Source: an uncultured Bacteroidota bacterium (GTDB lineage Bacteria > Bacteroidota > Bacteroidia > Chitinophagales > Chitinophagaceae). Taken from it: a stretch of 26,945 bases of DNA. This document shows positions 7,647 to 15,315 of the stretch, piece by piece. Position 1 is the first letter of the stretch. Each line of letters starts with the position of its first letter. The DNA is taken from assembly GCA_903825065.1 (NCBI GenBank), contig CAIJZG010000200.1, positions 1 through 26,945 of the forward strand, read 5' to 3'. Position numbers and translations under genes: made by a program. The notes under the pieces are model-generated. The model saw nothing but the letters and a program-made list of their open reading frames with translations. It was not told the DNA's origin and made no database searches.

Positions 7647-7672
7647 AGGAGAGTGAGATGGTTCCCGAATGA
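7647..7672 (+). promoter_or_regulatory. Candidate uORF (Met-Val-Pro-Glu-stop) with Shine-Dalgarno, upstream of rpsK
   Basis: AGGAG at 7647-7651 lies six bases before an ATG at 7658. That ATG opens only Met-Val-Pro-Glu and stops with TGA at 7670-7672, inside the loop of the hairpin at 7663-7680. Good Shine-Dalgarno sequences are otherwise scarce in this window, so the arrangement stands out. Translation of the uORF would place a ribosome on the hairpin. Nothing shows that it is translated; this is a pattern only. Confidence 0.3.
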
Positions 7673-7685
7673 ATTCGGGATTTTT
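7663..7685 (+). terminator. Attenuator-like terminator in the rpsM-rpsK spacer
   Basis: TCCCGAA (7663-7669), loop TGAA, TTCGGGA (7674-7680), then TTTTT (7681-7685): a perfect seven-pair stem followed by a short T-run. It lies inside the operon, 31 bases before the rpsK ATG, so it can only be partly active and may lower or control expression of rpsK and the genes behind it. The T-run is short, so strength is uncertain. Confidence 0.5.
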
Positions 7686-7716
7686 CATTGTTAATAGACT
7701 ACCTCAAAAAAGTAAA

Positions 7717-8127
7717 ATGGCTAAAACGCAAAAAGCGCAGAACAGTGCAAAGACTTCTGCCAAGAAAAGAGTAGTAAAAGTAGATGCCGCTGGTGAAGTA
7801 CGTATCTCTGCTACTTTCAATAACATCATTATCAGCTTTACCAACAAAACCGGTCAGGTGATTAGTTGGAGCAGTGCTGGTAAAATGGGTTTCAAAGGAT
7901 CTAAGAAAAACACACCATATGCAGCTCAGATGGCTGCTGCTGATGCTGCGAAAGTTGCATTGGATGCAGGTTTGAAAAGAGTAGACGTTTTCGTGAAAGG
8001 CCCAGGTGCTGGTCGCGAAAGTTCTATCCGTTCAATTTCTCAGTCTGGTATCGAAGTAACTTCTATCAAAGACGTTACACCTTTACCACACAATGGATGT
8101 CGTCCTCCTAAACAACGTCGTGTATAA
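7717..8127 (+). CDS. rpsK: 30S ribosomal protein S11
   Basis: S11 lies on the platform of the small subunit near the 3' end of 16S rRNA. The 136-residue product has the family core VRISATFNNIIISFTNKTGQ, SWSSAGKMGFKGSKKNTPYA, GPGAGRESSIRSI and the end DVTPLPHNGCRPPKQRRV. The frame is open to an ATG at 7669, which would add 16 residues not typical of S11. The ATG at 7717, giving MAKTQKAQNSAKTSAKKR, is the normal Bacteroidota start. It is preceded by the A-rich AAAAAAGTAAA. The earlier ATG overlaps the stop of the small uORF (ATGA), noted separately. Confidence 0.97.
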   Translation: MAKTQKAQNSAKTSAKKRVVKVDAAGEVRISATFNNIIISFTNKTGQVISWSSAGKMGFKGSKKNTPYAAQMAAADAAKVALDAGLKRVDVFVKGPGAGRESSIRSISQSGIEVTSIKDVTPLPHNGCRPPKQRRV

Positions 8128-8171
8128 TTTAAGCCAGAACTTAGGTTTCGGCAATAACTATAAACATAGGG

Positions 8172-8205
8172 CATAGTATCAATTTTTGATTTTTACGATA
8201 CTGTG
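8172..8205 (+). promoter_or_regulatory. Hairpin in the rpsD leader, possible S4 autoregulatory element
   Basis: CATAGTATC (8172-8180) pairs with GATACTGTG (8197-8205) around a 16-base T-rich loop, ending 31 bases before the rpsD ATG. S4 controls its own operon by binding mRNA in several bacteria, and I recall a published candidate leader class in Bacteroidia upstream of S4 genes. I cannot tell whether this stem belongs to it. A covariance-model search would decide. Confidence 0.4.
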
Positions 8206-8236
8206 TCGACACTAAAAAATCAACAAATAAAAAGAA

Positions 8237-8842
8237 ATGGCACGTTACACAGGTCCCAAGACCAAAATTTCAAGAATCTTCGGCGAACCCATCTTAGGTA
8301 ATGCTAAGTGGTTAGGCAAGAACAGCAACCCTCCGGGTCAACACGGTGCTGCTCGTAAACGTAAAACTCTAGGTGAATACGCTTTACAGTTACGCGAAAA
8401 ACAAAAAGCTAAATACACTTATGGTGTGTTAGAGCGCCAGTTCCGCAAAACATTTGAAGAAGCACAGCGTTTGAAAGGCGTTACCGGTGAAAACTTAATT
8501 AAGTTGTTAGAGTCTCGTTTAGACAATACCATCTTTCGTATGGGTTTAACTGCTAGTCGTCCGGAAGCACGTCAGTTAGTTAATCACAAGCATATTTTAG
8601 TAAATGGTGAAGTAATGAATGTTCCTTCTTACACTTGTAAGCCAGGAGATGTGATTGCTTACAAACCTAAGAGTGCAGATAACACTGCTGTTACAAGCAA
8701 GAGTCGTGGTAAGAACCCTAAATTCGGTTGGTTAGATTGGAATGAAACTGAAAAGAAAGGTACTTTCATTACAGCGCCAGATCGCGAGCATGTTCCTGAA
8801 AATATTAAGGAGCAATTGATTGTCGAATTGTACTCTAAATAA
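8237..8842 (+). CDS. rpsD: 30S ribosomal protein S4
   Basis: S4 is a primary 16S rRNA binding protein, nucleates small-subunit assembly, and in several bacteria represses its own operon. The 201-residue product starts MARYTGPKTKISRIFGEPI and carries the S4 RNA-binding domain LESRLDNTIFRMGLTASRPE plus LVNHKHILVNGEVMNVPSY at roughly residues 95-150. There is no N-terminal zinc-binding Cys cluster, as in the zinc-free type. The start follows an A-rich leader (AATAAAAAGAA). It is followed by a perfect palindromic hairpin and rpoA. Confidence 0.98.
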   Translation: MARYTGPKTKISRIFGEPILGNAKWLGKNSNPPGQHGAARKRKTLGEYALQLREKQKAKYTYGVLERQFRKTFEEAQRLKGVTGENLIKLLESRLDNTIFRMGLTASRPEARQLVNHKHILVNGEVMNVPSYTCKPGDVIAYKPKSADNTAVTSKSRGKNPKFGWLDWNETEKKGTFITAPDREHVPENIKEQLIVELYSK

Positions 8843-8846
8843 TTAA

Positions 8847-8872
8847 ATACCCGGGCTTTAAAACCCGGGTAT
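8847..8872 (+). other. Perfect nine-pair hairpin between rpsD and rpoA
   Basis: ATACCCGGG (8847-8855), loop CTTTAAAA, CCCGGGTAT (8864-8872): a perfect GC-centred stem four bases after the rpsD stop. The following bases, ACATCATATTCC, contain no T-run, so it is not a typical intrinsic terminator. It may be a processing or mRNA-stabilising element that sets rpoA apart from the ribosomal genes, or a weak terminator. Confidence 0.6.
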
Positions 8873-8932
8873 ACATCATATTCCTTTATCCCCTTTGGGC
8901 TAAAGATTCATCAGTAAAAAACAAGTTCTAAT

Positions 8933-9934
8933 ATGGCAATACTAAGCTTTCAGAAGCCAGACAAAATCGTTTTACAAAAAGCAACAGATTTTGAAGGACA
9001 GTTTGAATTCCGTCCATTAGAGCCAGGCTTCGGCTTGACTATCGGTAATGCACTACGCAGGGTATTATTGAGTTCTTTAGAAGGATATGCTATTGTAGGT
9101 ATCAAGATCGAGGGTGTTGACCACGAGTTTGCAACTATCAAAGGCATTACAGAAGATGTAACTGAAGTGATCCTCAATTTGAAGCAAGTACGTTTCAAGA
9201 AGCACGTTGAGCACGATGTAGTTAACGAAAAAATTACATTGTCTATCAAAGGCCGCACAGAGTTCAATGCAGGTATGATTGGTGAAGGATCTCAAAGCTT
9301 TCAAGTGATGAATCCTGAATTGATTATTTGCACAATGGACAATACTTCTAAACTCGATATCGAATTAACCATTGCGAAAGGCCGTGGCTATATTCCTGCT
9401 GAAGAGAATAAAGTAAAAGATGCTGCATTTGGTTATATCGCAATCGATTCTATTCACACGCCAATCAAGAACGTGAAATACGCTATTGAGAACTATCGTG
9501 TAGAACAAAGAACTGACTACGAAAAATTAATCTTGGATGTAGCTACCGATGGTACTATTCACCCAGAAGATGCTGTTAAACAAGCTTCTCGTATTTTGAT
9601 TCAACACTTGATGATCATCACAGATGAAAACATCACTTTTGATAATAAAGAAGATAAAAAAGAAGATGTTGTTGACGAACACGTATTACAATTACGCAAA
9701 GTATTGAAAACACCATTGGAAGATTTAGACCTTTCAGTTCGTGCTTTCAATTGCTTGAAAGCTGCTAAAATTAACAGCTTGAGCGAATTGGTACAATATG
9801 AGCAAGAAGATTTAATGAAGTTCAGAAACTTTGGTCAAAAATCTCTTTCTGAGATCGAGCAAGTATTGACTGAAAGAGGATTGAGTTTCGGTATGGATTT
9901 AAACAAATTAGGATTAGATAACTTGGATAATTAA
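8933..9934 (+). CDS. rpoA: DNA-directed RNA polymerase subunit alpha
   Basis: The alpha subunit dimerises to start polymerase assembly and contacts upstream promoter DNA and activators. The 333-residue product shows the N-terminal domain with FEFRPLEPGFGLTIGNALRR, VLLSSLEGYAI and KGITEDVTEVILNLKQ. A charged linker follows at about residues 235-250 (DNKEDKKEDVVDE). The C-terminal helix-hairpin-helix domain contains LSVRAFNCLKAAKINSLSEL and FGQKSLSEIEQVL. Length is normal. It sits between rpsD and rplQ as in most bacteria. Start ATG at 8933; stop TAA. Confidence 0.98.
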   Translation: MAILSFQKPDKIVLQKATDFEGQFEFRPLEPGFGLTIGNALRRVLLSSLEGYAIVGIKIEGVDHEFATIKGITEDVTEVILNLKQVRFKKHVEHDVVNEKITLSIKGRTEFNAGMIGEGSQSFQVMNPELIICTMDNTSKLDIELTIAKGRGYIPAEENKVKDAAFGYIAIDSIHTPIKNVKYAIENYRVEQRTDYEKLILDVATDGTIHPEDAVKQASRILIQHLMIITDENITFDNKEDKKEDVVDEHVLQLRKVLKTPLEDLDLSVRAFNCLKAAKINSLSELVQYEQEDLMKFRNFGQKSLSEIEQVLTERGLSFGMDLNKLGLDNLDN

Positions 9935-9959
9935 TCCAAACCCTTTTCCATTATTCACG

Positions 9960-9985
9960 TCTTGTATTCCCGACACGGTACAAGA
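9960..9985 (+). other. Bulged hairpin between rpoA and rplQ
   Basis: TCTTGTA (9960-9966) pairs with TACAAGA (9979-9985); inside it, CCG (9970-9972) pairs with CGG (9976-9978) around ACA, with a TTC bulge on the left side. No T-run follows. It lies 18 bases before the rplQ ATG and could affect its translation. Function unknown. Confidence 0.45.
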
Positions 9986-10003
9986 TATATAAAACAATAA
10001 GTC

Positions 10004-10537
10004 ATGCGTCACGGAGACAAAATCAATAACCTCGGCCGTAAAAAAGCACATAGAGTAGCGTTATTGCAAAATTTAGCCAGTCAGTTAATCACACACAAAC
10101 GTATCGTTACCACTTTAGCAAAAGCTAAAGCTTTGAGGACATATGTGGAACCTTTGATTACCAAGACTAAGAAAATTGAATCAGCATCACAAATCAGCCA
10201 TAATCACCGTTTGGTTTTTGCTGAATTGCAAGATAAAGCAGCTGTTAAAGAATTATTTACAGTAGTTGGTCCAAAAGTTGCCACTCGCCCAGGAGGTTAT
10301 ACTAGAATTCTTAAATTAGGAATTCGCCCAGGAGATAACGCTGAGAAAGCAATGATTGAATTGGTTGACTTTAACGAAATCTACGGTAACGCTGTTGAAA
10401 AAGCTGCTGAACCTGCTAAGAAAACTCGTCGTGCTGGTGCTAAAAAGAAAGCAGAAGCTGCTGTTGAAGAAGCTCCAGTTGCTGAAGCACCTGCTGCAGA
10501 TGAAATTCCAGCTGTGGAAGATAAAGCTGCTGAATAA
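10004..10537 (+). CDS. rplQ: 50S ribosomal protein L17 with Ala/Glu/Lys-rich tail
   Basis: L17 binds 23S rRNA near the peptide exit region. The family core is clear: MRHGDKINNLGRKKAHRVAL, LLQNLASQLITHKRI, TTLAKAKALRTYVEPLITK and GGYTRILKLGIRPGDNAEKA. The core ends near residue 128. About 49 further residues form a low-complexity Ala/Glu/Lys/Pro tail, making 177 residues against roughly 120-130 in E. coli-like L17. Tails of this type are seen in Bacteroidota L17 and are probably disordered. It is the last gene of the operon, 27 bases before a strong terminator. Confidence 0.97.
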   Translation: MRHGDKINNLGRKKAHRVALLQNLASQLITHKRIVTTLAKAKALRTYVEPLITKTKKIESASQISHNHRLVFAELQDKAAVKELFTVVGPKVATRPGGYTRILKLGIRPGDNAEKAMIELVDFNEIYGNAVEKAAEPAKKTRRAGAKKKAEAAVEEAPVAEAPAADEIPAVEDKAAE

Positions 10538-10563
10538 TTACTATGAAGAATTTTTCAAATACA

Positions 10564-10593
10564 GGCAAGACTTTTTTAGTCTTGCCTTTTTTT
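10564..10593 (+). terminator. Intrinsic terminator of the infA-rplQ operon
   Basis: GGCAAGACT (10564-10572), loop TTTTT, AGTCTTGCC (10578-10586), then seven Ts (10587-10593). A perfect nine-pair stem with a T-run, 26 bases after the rplQ stop: a textbook terminator that separates the operon from carA. Confidence 0.92.
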
Positions 10594-10671
10594 ATATCCA
10601 ATGTGTAAAAAAATATCTGATTTATCGACTAAGATGTGTTTTTTTTGCAGCATTAAACAGACCCTATACAC

Positions 10672-11769
10672 ATGTCTCAAATTCACCAACCCGCAATTTT
10701 AGTTTTAGCTGACGGACACGTTTTTCATGGCCGTGCTTTTGGAAAAAAAGGAATAGCTACAGGCGAAATCTGTTTTAATACAGGTATGACTGGTTATCAG
10801 GAAGTATTTACTGACCCTAGTTATACAGGTCAGGTACTCATAATGAATAACGTGCATATTGGTAATTACGGAGTCAAAGACGTTGATGTAGAAAGTAAAT
10901 CGGTGAAGATCCATGGGTTAATAGCTAGAAACCTGGAAGAAAAATTCAGCCGTTTTATGGCTGATGGAAATTTGAACGATTATTTAATTATCAATAATAT
11001 AGTTGCTATAGATGATATTGATACCAGAGCATTAGTGGCTCATATTCGTACCAAAGGAGCTATGAACTGTATTATTTCATCTTCAGAATTTGATATAGAA
11101 AAATTGAAAGTTCAATTGGCAATTGTTCCCGATATGGATGGACTAGAATTGGCCAGCACTGTAAGTACGGATGTTGAATATGAGTTAGGGGATGTGAACT
11201 CTTCCATCAAAGTGGCTGTTCTCGATTTTGGCGTAAAAGAACATATACTTGAATGCTTAGTTACGAGAGGTGCTCATGTAAGAGTGCATCCTGCAAAAAC
11301 TGCACTAAGTAGATTAAAAGAATTCAATCCGAATGGATACTTTCTTTCAAATGGCCCTGGGGATCCTGCAGCAATGCCTTATGCAGTTGCTACAGTAAAA
11401 GATATTCTAAAAGAAAACAAACCTGTTTTTGGGATTTGTTTAGGCCATCAATTATTGGCAAGGGCAAATGATATTCCTACCTTTAAAATGCATCACGGAC
11501 ATAGAGGATTAAATCACCCTGTAAAAAATATTATAACAGGGCAATGCGAGATTACTACTCAAAATCATGGTTTTGGCGTAGATCCAGTTGCCGTTCGTAA
11601 CCATGCAAATGTGGAAGTAACACACTTGAATTTAAATGATGATTCAATAGAAGGAATTAGATTAAAAGACCGTCAGGCTTTTAGTGTGCAATATCACCCA
11701 GAAAGTACTCCAGGCCCGCATGACAGCCGATATCTATTTGATAATTTTATTGATATGATGCGTAATTAA
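10672..11769 (+). CDS. carA: Carbamoyl-phosphate synthase small subunit (glutaminase)
   Basis: CarA hydrolyses glutamine and passes ammonia to CarB, which makes carbamoyl phosphate for arginine and pyrimidine synthesis. The 365-residue product has the N-terminal CPSase small-chain domain (GEICFNTGMTGYQEVFTDPS, about residues 31-50) and a class I glutamine amidotransferase domain with GICLGHQ (nucleophile Cys256) and QYHPES (His342, Glu344). Length is normal. It directly follows the ribosomal operon terminator, so it should have its own promoter; no exact TAnnTTTG box is visible. carB is not next to it: the next gene is convergent ackA, and both share the bidirectional terminator. Confidence 0.97.
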   Translation: MSQIHQPAILVLADGHVFHGRAFGKKGIATGEICFNTGMTGYQEVFTDPSYTGQVLIMNNVHIGNYGVKDVDVESKSVKIHGLIARNLEEKFSRFMADGNLNDYLIINNIVAIDDIDTRALVAHIRTKGAMNCIISSSEFDIEKLKVQLAIVPDMDGLELASTVSTDVEYELGDVNSSIKVAVLDFGVKEHILECLVTRGAHVRVHPAKTALSRLKEFNPNGYFLSNGPGDPAAMPYAVATVKDILKENKPVFGICLGHQLLARANDIPTFKMHHGHRGLNHPVKNIITGQCEITTQNHGFGVDPVAVRNHANVEVTHLNLNDDSIEGIRLKDRQAFSVQYHPESTPGPHDSRYLFDNFIDMMRN

Positions 11770-11805
11770 AAAAAATCCCTGAGTAGAAGCTCAGGGATTT
11801 TTTTT
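11768..11805. terminator. Bidirectional terminator between carA and ackA
   Basis: An A-run (11768-11775), TCCCTGAG (11776-11783), loop TAGAAG, CTCAGGGA (11790-11797) and eight Ts (11798-11805). The stem is perfect, with A-run and T-run on opposite sides, so it works for both convergent genes. The A-run overlaps the carA stop. Confidence 0.92.
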
Positions 11806-11810
11806 GAACT

Positions 11811-13010
11811 TTATTTTTGCATCAATTGATAACATTGATTGGCAATTTCTAATTCTTCGTTAGTGGGAATTTTTAGGATTTTAACTCTTGAATTTTCCTT
11901 ATTTAATTCAACAAATCCTTTCACTCGAACTTTGTTTTTTTCTTCGTCTAGTTCTATTCCTAAATAGGACATATTTTTAGTTGATAAGCTTCTTACCAAT
12001 GCATCATTTTCACCTACACCTCCTGTAAACACAATTGCATCTAATCCATTTAATACGGCAGTAAATGATCCCACATATTTTTTGATATGGTAAGCATACA
12101 TTTCATATCCGAGAATGGCGTTCAAATCTCCATCGTTATATCTTGTAGTTATATCACGCATATCACTGAAACCAGTTAAACCCAACATGCCACTTTTTTT
12201 ATTCAGCACATGATTTATTTCTTCTATTGGGTAGCCCAATTGATTTACTAGATAAAATATGACAGACTGATCTATGTCACCAGCTCTGGTACCCATGATC
12301 AAACCATTCATTGGTCCGAGACCCATGCTATGATCAATGCATTTACCATTTAAAATGGCACTCATACTACATCCATTACCTAAATGAATGCTAATAATTT
12401 TTGTTTCTTTTTTCTGTAAATATTCAATAGCTCTTTCGGAAACATATTTATGACTTGTTCCATGAAAACCATAAGCTCTAATTCTGTGTTCTGTATAATA
12501 TTCATTGGGTATGGCAAATCTATAAGCAACAGCAGGCATTGTTTGATGGAATGCAGTATCAAACACAGCAATTTGTTTAGCGGAGCTAAAAATCTGTTCA
12601 GCAACTTCTATTCCTAAATAGTTGGGTGGATTATGTAAAGGAGCTAATGGAAATAATTTTTTAATCTTTTCTTTTACTTCTTCGGTAATAATTTGTGTGT
12701 CAGAAAAAGTTTCACCTCCATGTACTACCCGATGTCCTACTGCATGAATATCATTAGGGTTACTAATTACACCAATAGAAGGATCTATGAGTAATTGGGC
12801 CACTTCTTTAAGACCTGTAGCATGATCTTTTATTTTGAGAGTTTCGGAACTAACAATTTCTTCGCCATTAATAAATCTTTTATGAATTATGGTAGAAGCA
12901 TCAGAGCCAATCCGTTCTATCAAACCTGAACAGATAGTTCCTGACTCTGGCATTTTAATCAACTGATATTTAATAGAACTACTTCCTGAATTAATTACAA
13001 ATATGTTCAT
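11811..13010 (-). CDS. ackA: Acetate kinase
   Basis: AckA converts acetyl phosphate and ADP to acetate and ATP, reversibly, in the cytosol. The 399-residue product has the ASKHA-fold signatures: INSGSSSIKYQ (N-terminal phosphate loop), VGHRVVHGGE, FDTAFHQTMP, ISIHLGNGCS, MGTRAGDIDQS and VFTGGVGEN. Length matches the family. It lies 13 bases after pta on the same strand, so the two are cotranscribed and together turn acetyl-CoA into acetate with ATP gain. The stop is TAA at 11811-11813, followed by the shared terminator. Confidence 0.98.
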   Translation of the reverse strand: MNIFVINSGSSSIKYQLIKMPESGTICSGLIERIGSDASTIIHKRFINGEEIVSSETLKIKDHATGLKEVAQLLIDPSIGVISNPNDIHAVGHRVVHGGETFSDTQIITEEVKEKIKKLFPLAPLHNPPNYLGIEVAEQIFSSAKQIAVFDTAFHQTMPAVAYRFAIPNEYYTEHRIRAYGFHGTSHKYVSERAIEYLQKKETKIISIHLGNGCSMSAILNGKCIDHSMGLGPMNGLIMGTRAGDIDQSVIFYLVNQLGYPIEEINHVLNKKSGMLGLTGFSDMRDITTRYNDGDLNAILGYEMYAYHIKKYVGSFTAVLNGLDAIVFTGGVGENDALVRSLSTKNMSYLGIELDEEKNKVRVKGFVELNKENSRVKILKIPTNEELEIANQCYQLMQK

Positions 13011-13023
13011 CTAATAGTTTGAT

Positions 13024-15111
13024 TTATTGTTGAGCTTGTATTGCAGTTATTACAACAGTATTGAAAACGTCATCAACTGTACATCCTCTGCTTAAATCAT
13101 TTACTGGTTTATTTAAACCTTGCAACATCGGTCCTATTGCCAATGCACCAGTTTCTCTTTGTACCGCTTTATAGGTATTGTTTCCAGTGTTCAGATCTGG
13201 AAAGATCAATACACTTGCCTGACCGGCCACTTGTGAATTTGGAAGTTTTTGTTTACCAACTGATGGATCTACAGCTGCATCATATTGTATAGGACCTTCT
13301 ACTTTTAAATCTGGTCTTTTTTCTCTAACAATTTCTGTAGCTCTTCTTACTTTATCTACATCTTCACCTTCACCAGAAGTGCCGGATGAATAGGAGAGCA
13401 TGGCAATCTTTGGTTCAATACCGAACATCAAACTAGTTTCTGCCGATGATATCGCAATTTCCGCTAATTGCTCAGAGGTAGGGTTGGGATTTACTGCACA
13501 ATCACCAAATATGGCCACTCTATTGGGTAGACACATAAAGAACACAGAGGAAACCGTATTAACTCCGGGCTTTGTTTTTACGAATTGTAATGCTGGCCTG
13601 ATGGTATGTTGTGTGGTATGTTCTGCACCAGAAACCATACCGTCTGCATCTCCCTTGAATACCATCATCGTTCCAAAATAAGAAACGTCTAACATTAAAT
13701 CGCGTGCCATTTCTTTTTGCAAATTTTTTGCTTTCCGTAGTTCAACTAATTCATCAACATAGGCATCATACTTATCAGAAGTAGCCGGATCAATAATCTG
13801 AATTTTATCGAAATCCGTAGATAAATTCAGCCGATTAGCTGCTGCAACAATATTTTCTTTAATACCAAGGATGGTTATATTAACGATATCCTGTTTAATC
13901 AACTGATCGGCAGCAATTAATATTCTATCATCACCCCCTTCAGGTAAAACAATATGTTTTTTGTTCGACTTTGCTCTTTTTACAATTTGATATTGAAACA
14001 TTCTGGGAGTAATATTCCTAGTTTGGAATGTATTGATCTTTTCTCCAATTGCTTGAATATCGATATACTTATCAAAAGTGCTTATGGCAAGTGCTATCTT
14101 TTCTTTATTATAGTAGGAGATTCGGGATTGAGTTCCAGCAACTCTTGTAACAGTTTCAAATGTGCCTGTCTCTACTGTAATAATTGGCAACACGGTATCT
14201 AACCCTTCAATCAATTTTAAAATAGAGGGTTCAGGTAATAAACCTCCAGTTAAAATCATGCCAGCTACTTTTGGATAATTTTTCGAAATATTTGCTTGTA
14301 ATACACCAATCAAAATATCGCCCCTGTCACCCGGTGTAACGATTAAAGTGTTTTTCTTTAATCGAAGTAAACAGTTATGTAATTGCATGGCTCCCACAAT
14401 TGGGTGGTCTACTTGATTAGAAAATAAATGTTCTCCAAATAAAGGTTTTCCATTTACCGATTCACATATTTCTTTAATGGTAGGATTACTTAAGTTTCTA
14501 TCCTCTGGGATAACAGTAATTATGATATCCTTTGGAAGATTGTGTCTAATACTGACGGATACTGAAAATGCAATTTGTTCTAATACTTTGTTCGCAATGA
14601 CGGTTAATATTTGAACACCTTCTTCTTGAAAAAGTTTAAAAGTAGAAACAGTTGAGGATACAATTTCTTGTTCATTTTTTCCTTCACCTTTTACAATAAG
14701 CACAACAGGAATTCCTAAATTTTTGGCTATATTAATGTTATCATCAAATTCAATATTGGTACTGCTACCTAAAAAATCAGCTCCTTCAACGATTACAAAT
14801 TCATTAGATTCCTGTAATTTTTTAAATTTTTCTATGATCTTGTCGATCATCAAAGCCTCATTACCATTATTCTTCAGCTTCTCCACTTCTTCTCTGGTAA
14901 ATGCATACATGTCTTCGTATGGTGTGGTTAGATCAAAATGACGGATCATAGTTTCTAAATGGTTGTCTCTTTGACCTGTGCTGCTGCTTATGACTGGTTT
15001 GAAATAGGCGATCTTCTCAGTTTTTCCTGCTAAAAGGTTCATCAAACCTAAACCAATGATTGATTTACCTGAAAATGGTTCTGTAGTACTTAAATATAAT
15101 GCGTTGGTCAT
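13024..15111 (-). CDS. pta: Phosphate acetyltransferase, long form
   Basis: Pta converts acetyl-CoA and phosphate to acetyl phosphate and CoA. The 695-residue product is the long, three-part type. It has an N-terminal P-loop-like domain (STTEPFSGKSIIGLGL, residues 8-23), a central DRTGG-type domain (about 210-325), and the C-terminal PTA/PTB catalytic domain from about 365 (HIVLPEGGDDRILIAADQL, GDADGMVSGAEHTT, MLSYSSGTSGEG, NTGNNTYKAVQR, GPMLQGL). Only the long type carries the regulatory N-terminal part. First gene of pta-ackA; a -7 box lies at 15134-15141. It is divergent from glk. Confidence 0.98.
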   Translation of the reverse strand: MTNALYLSTTEPFSGKSIIGLGLMNLLAGKTEKIAYFKPVISSSTGQRDNHLETMIRHFDLTTPYEDMYAFTREEVEKLKNNGNEALMIDKIIEKFKKLQESNEFVIVEGADFLGSSTNIEFDDNINIAKNLGIPVVLIVKGEGKNEQEIVSSTVSTFKLFQEEGVQILTVIANKVLEQIAFSVSVSIRHNLPKDIIITVIPEDRNLSNPTIKEICESVNGKPLFGEHLFSNQVDHPIVGAMQLHNCLLRLKKNTLIVTPGDRGDILIGVLQANISKNYPKVAGMILTGGLLPEPSILKLIEGLDTVLPIITVETGTFETVTRVAGTQSRISYYNKEKIALAISTFDKYIDIQAIGEKINTFQTRNITPRMFQYQIVKRAKSNKKHIVLPEGGDDRILIAADQLIKQDIVNITILGIKENIVAAANRLNLSTDFDKIQIIDPATSDKYDAYVDELVELRKAKNLQKEMARDLMLDVSYFGTMMVFKGDADGMVSGAEHTTQHTIRPALQFVKTKPGVNTVSSVFFMCLPNRVAIFGDCAVNPNPTSEQLAEIAISSAETSLMFGIEPKIAMLSYSSGTSGEGEDVDKVRRATEIVREKRPDLKVEGPIQYDAAVDPSVGKQKLPNSQVAGQASVLIFPDLNTGNNTYKAVQRETGALAIGPMLQGLNKPVNDLSRGCTVDDVFNTVVITAIQAQQ

Positions 15112-15133
15112 TTTATAGCTTGTTGCTCAAGTG

Positions 15134-15141
15134 CAAAACTA
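15134..15141 (-). promoter_or_regulatory. Bacteroidota -7 box (TAGTTTTG) for pta-ackA
   Basis: The minus strand reads TAGTTTTG, matching TAnnTTTG exactly, 22 bases before the pta ATG in the 204-base divergent gap with glk. No clear -33 element is visible. I see no exact box for glk on the other strand of the same gap. Confidence 0.5.
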
Positions 15142-15315
15142 TTGAATATTAAAATGCTTGGGAATGATGATTATCAGCAAATAATCTAGAATCAACTGAT
15201 TTTAATCATAAATAATTATTTGGGTATCGACCATTTTAAAATTGGGAACTTATTTTTTACATTTTATAAGCGATATTTCTTTCCTTTACAAGTAACATGA
15301 AAAAAACGATTTGAT

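Noticed and set aside
7669..7716. Extended S11 start at 7669
   Set aside because: Adds 16 residues absent from the usual S11 and encoded by the terminator-like stem; kept only as part of the attenuator idea.
13400..13681. Open frame on the plus strand within pta
   Set aside because: Antisense shadow of a highly conserved gene, with no start signal or family match.
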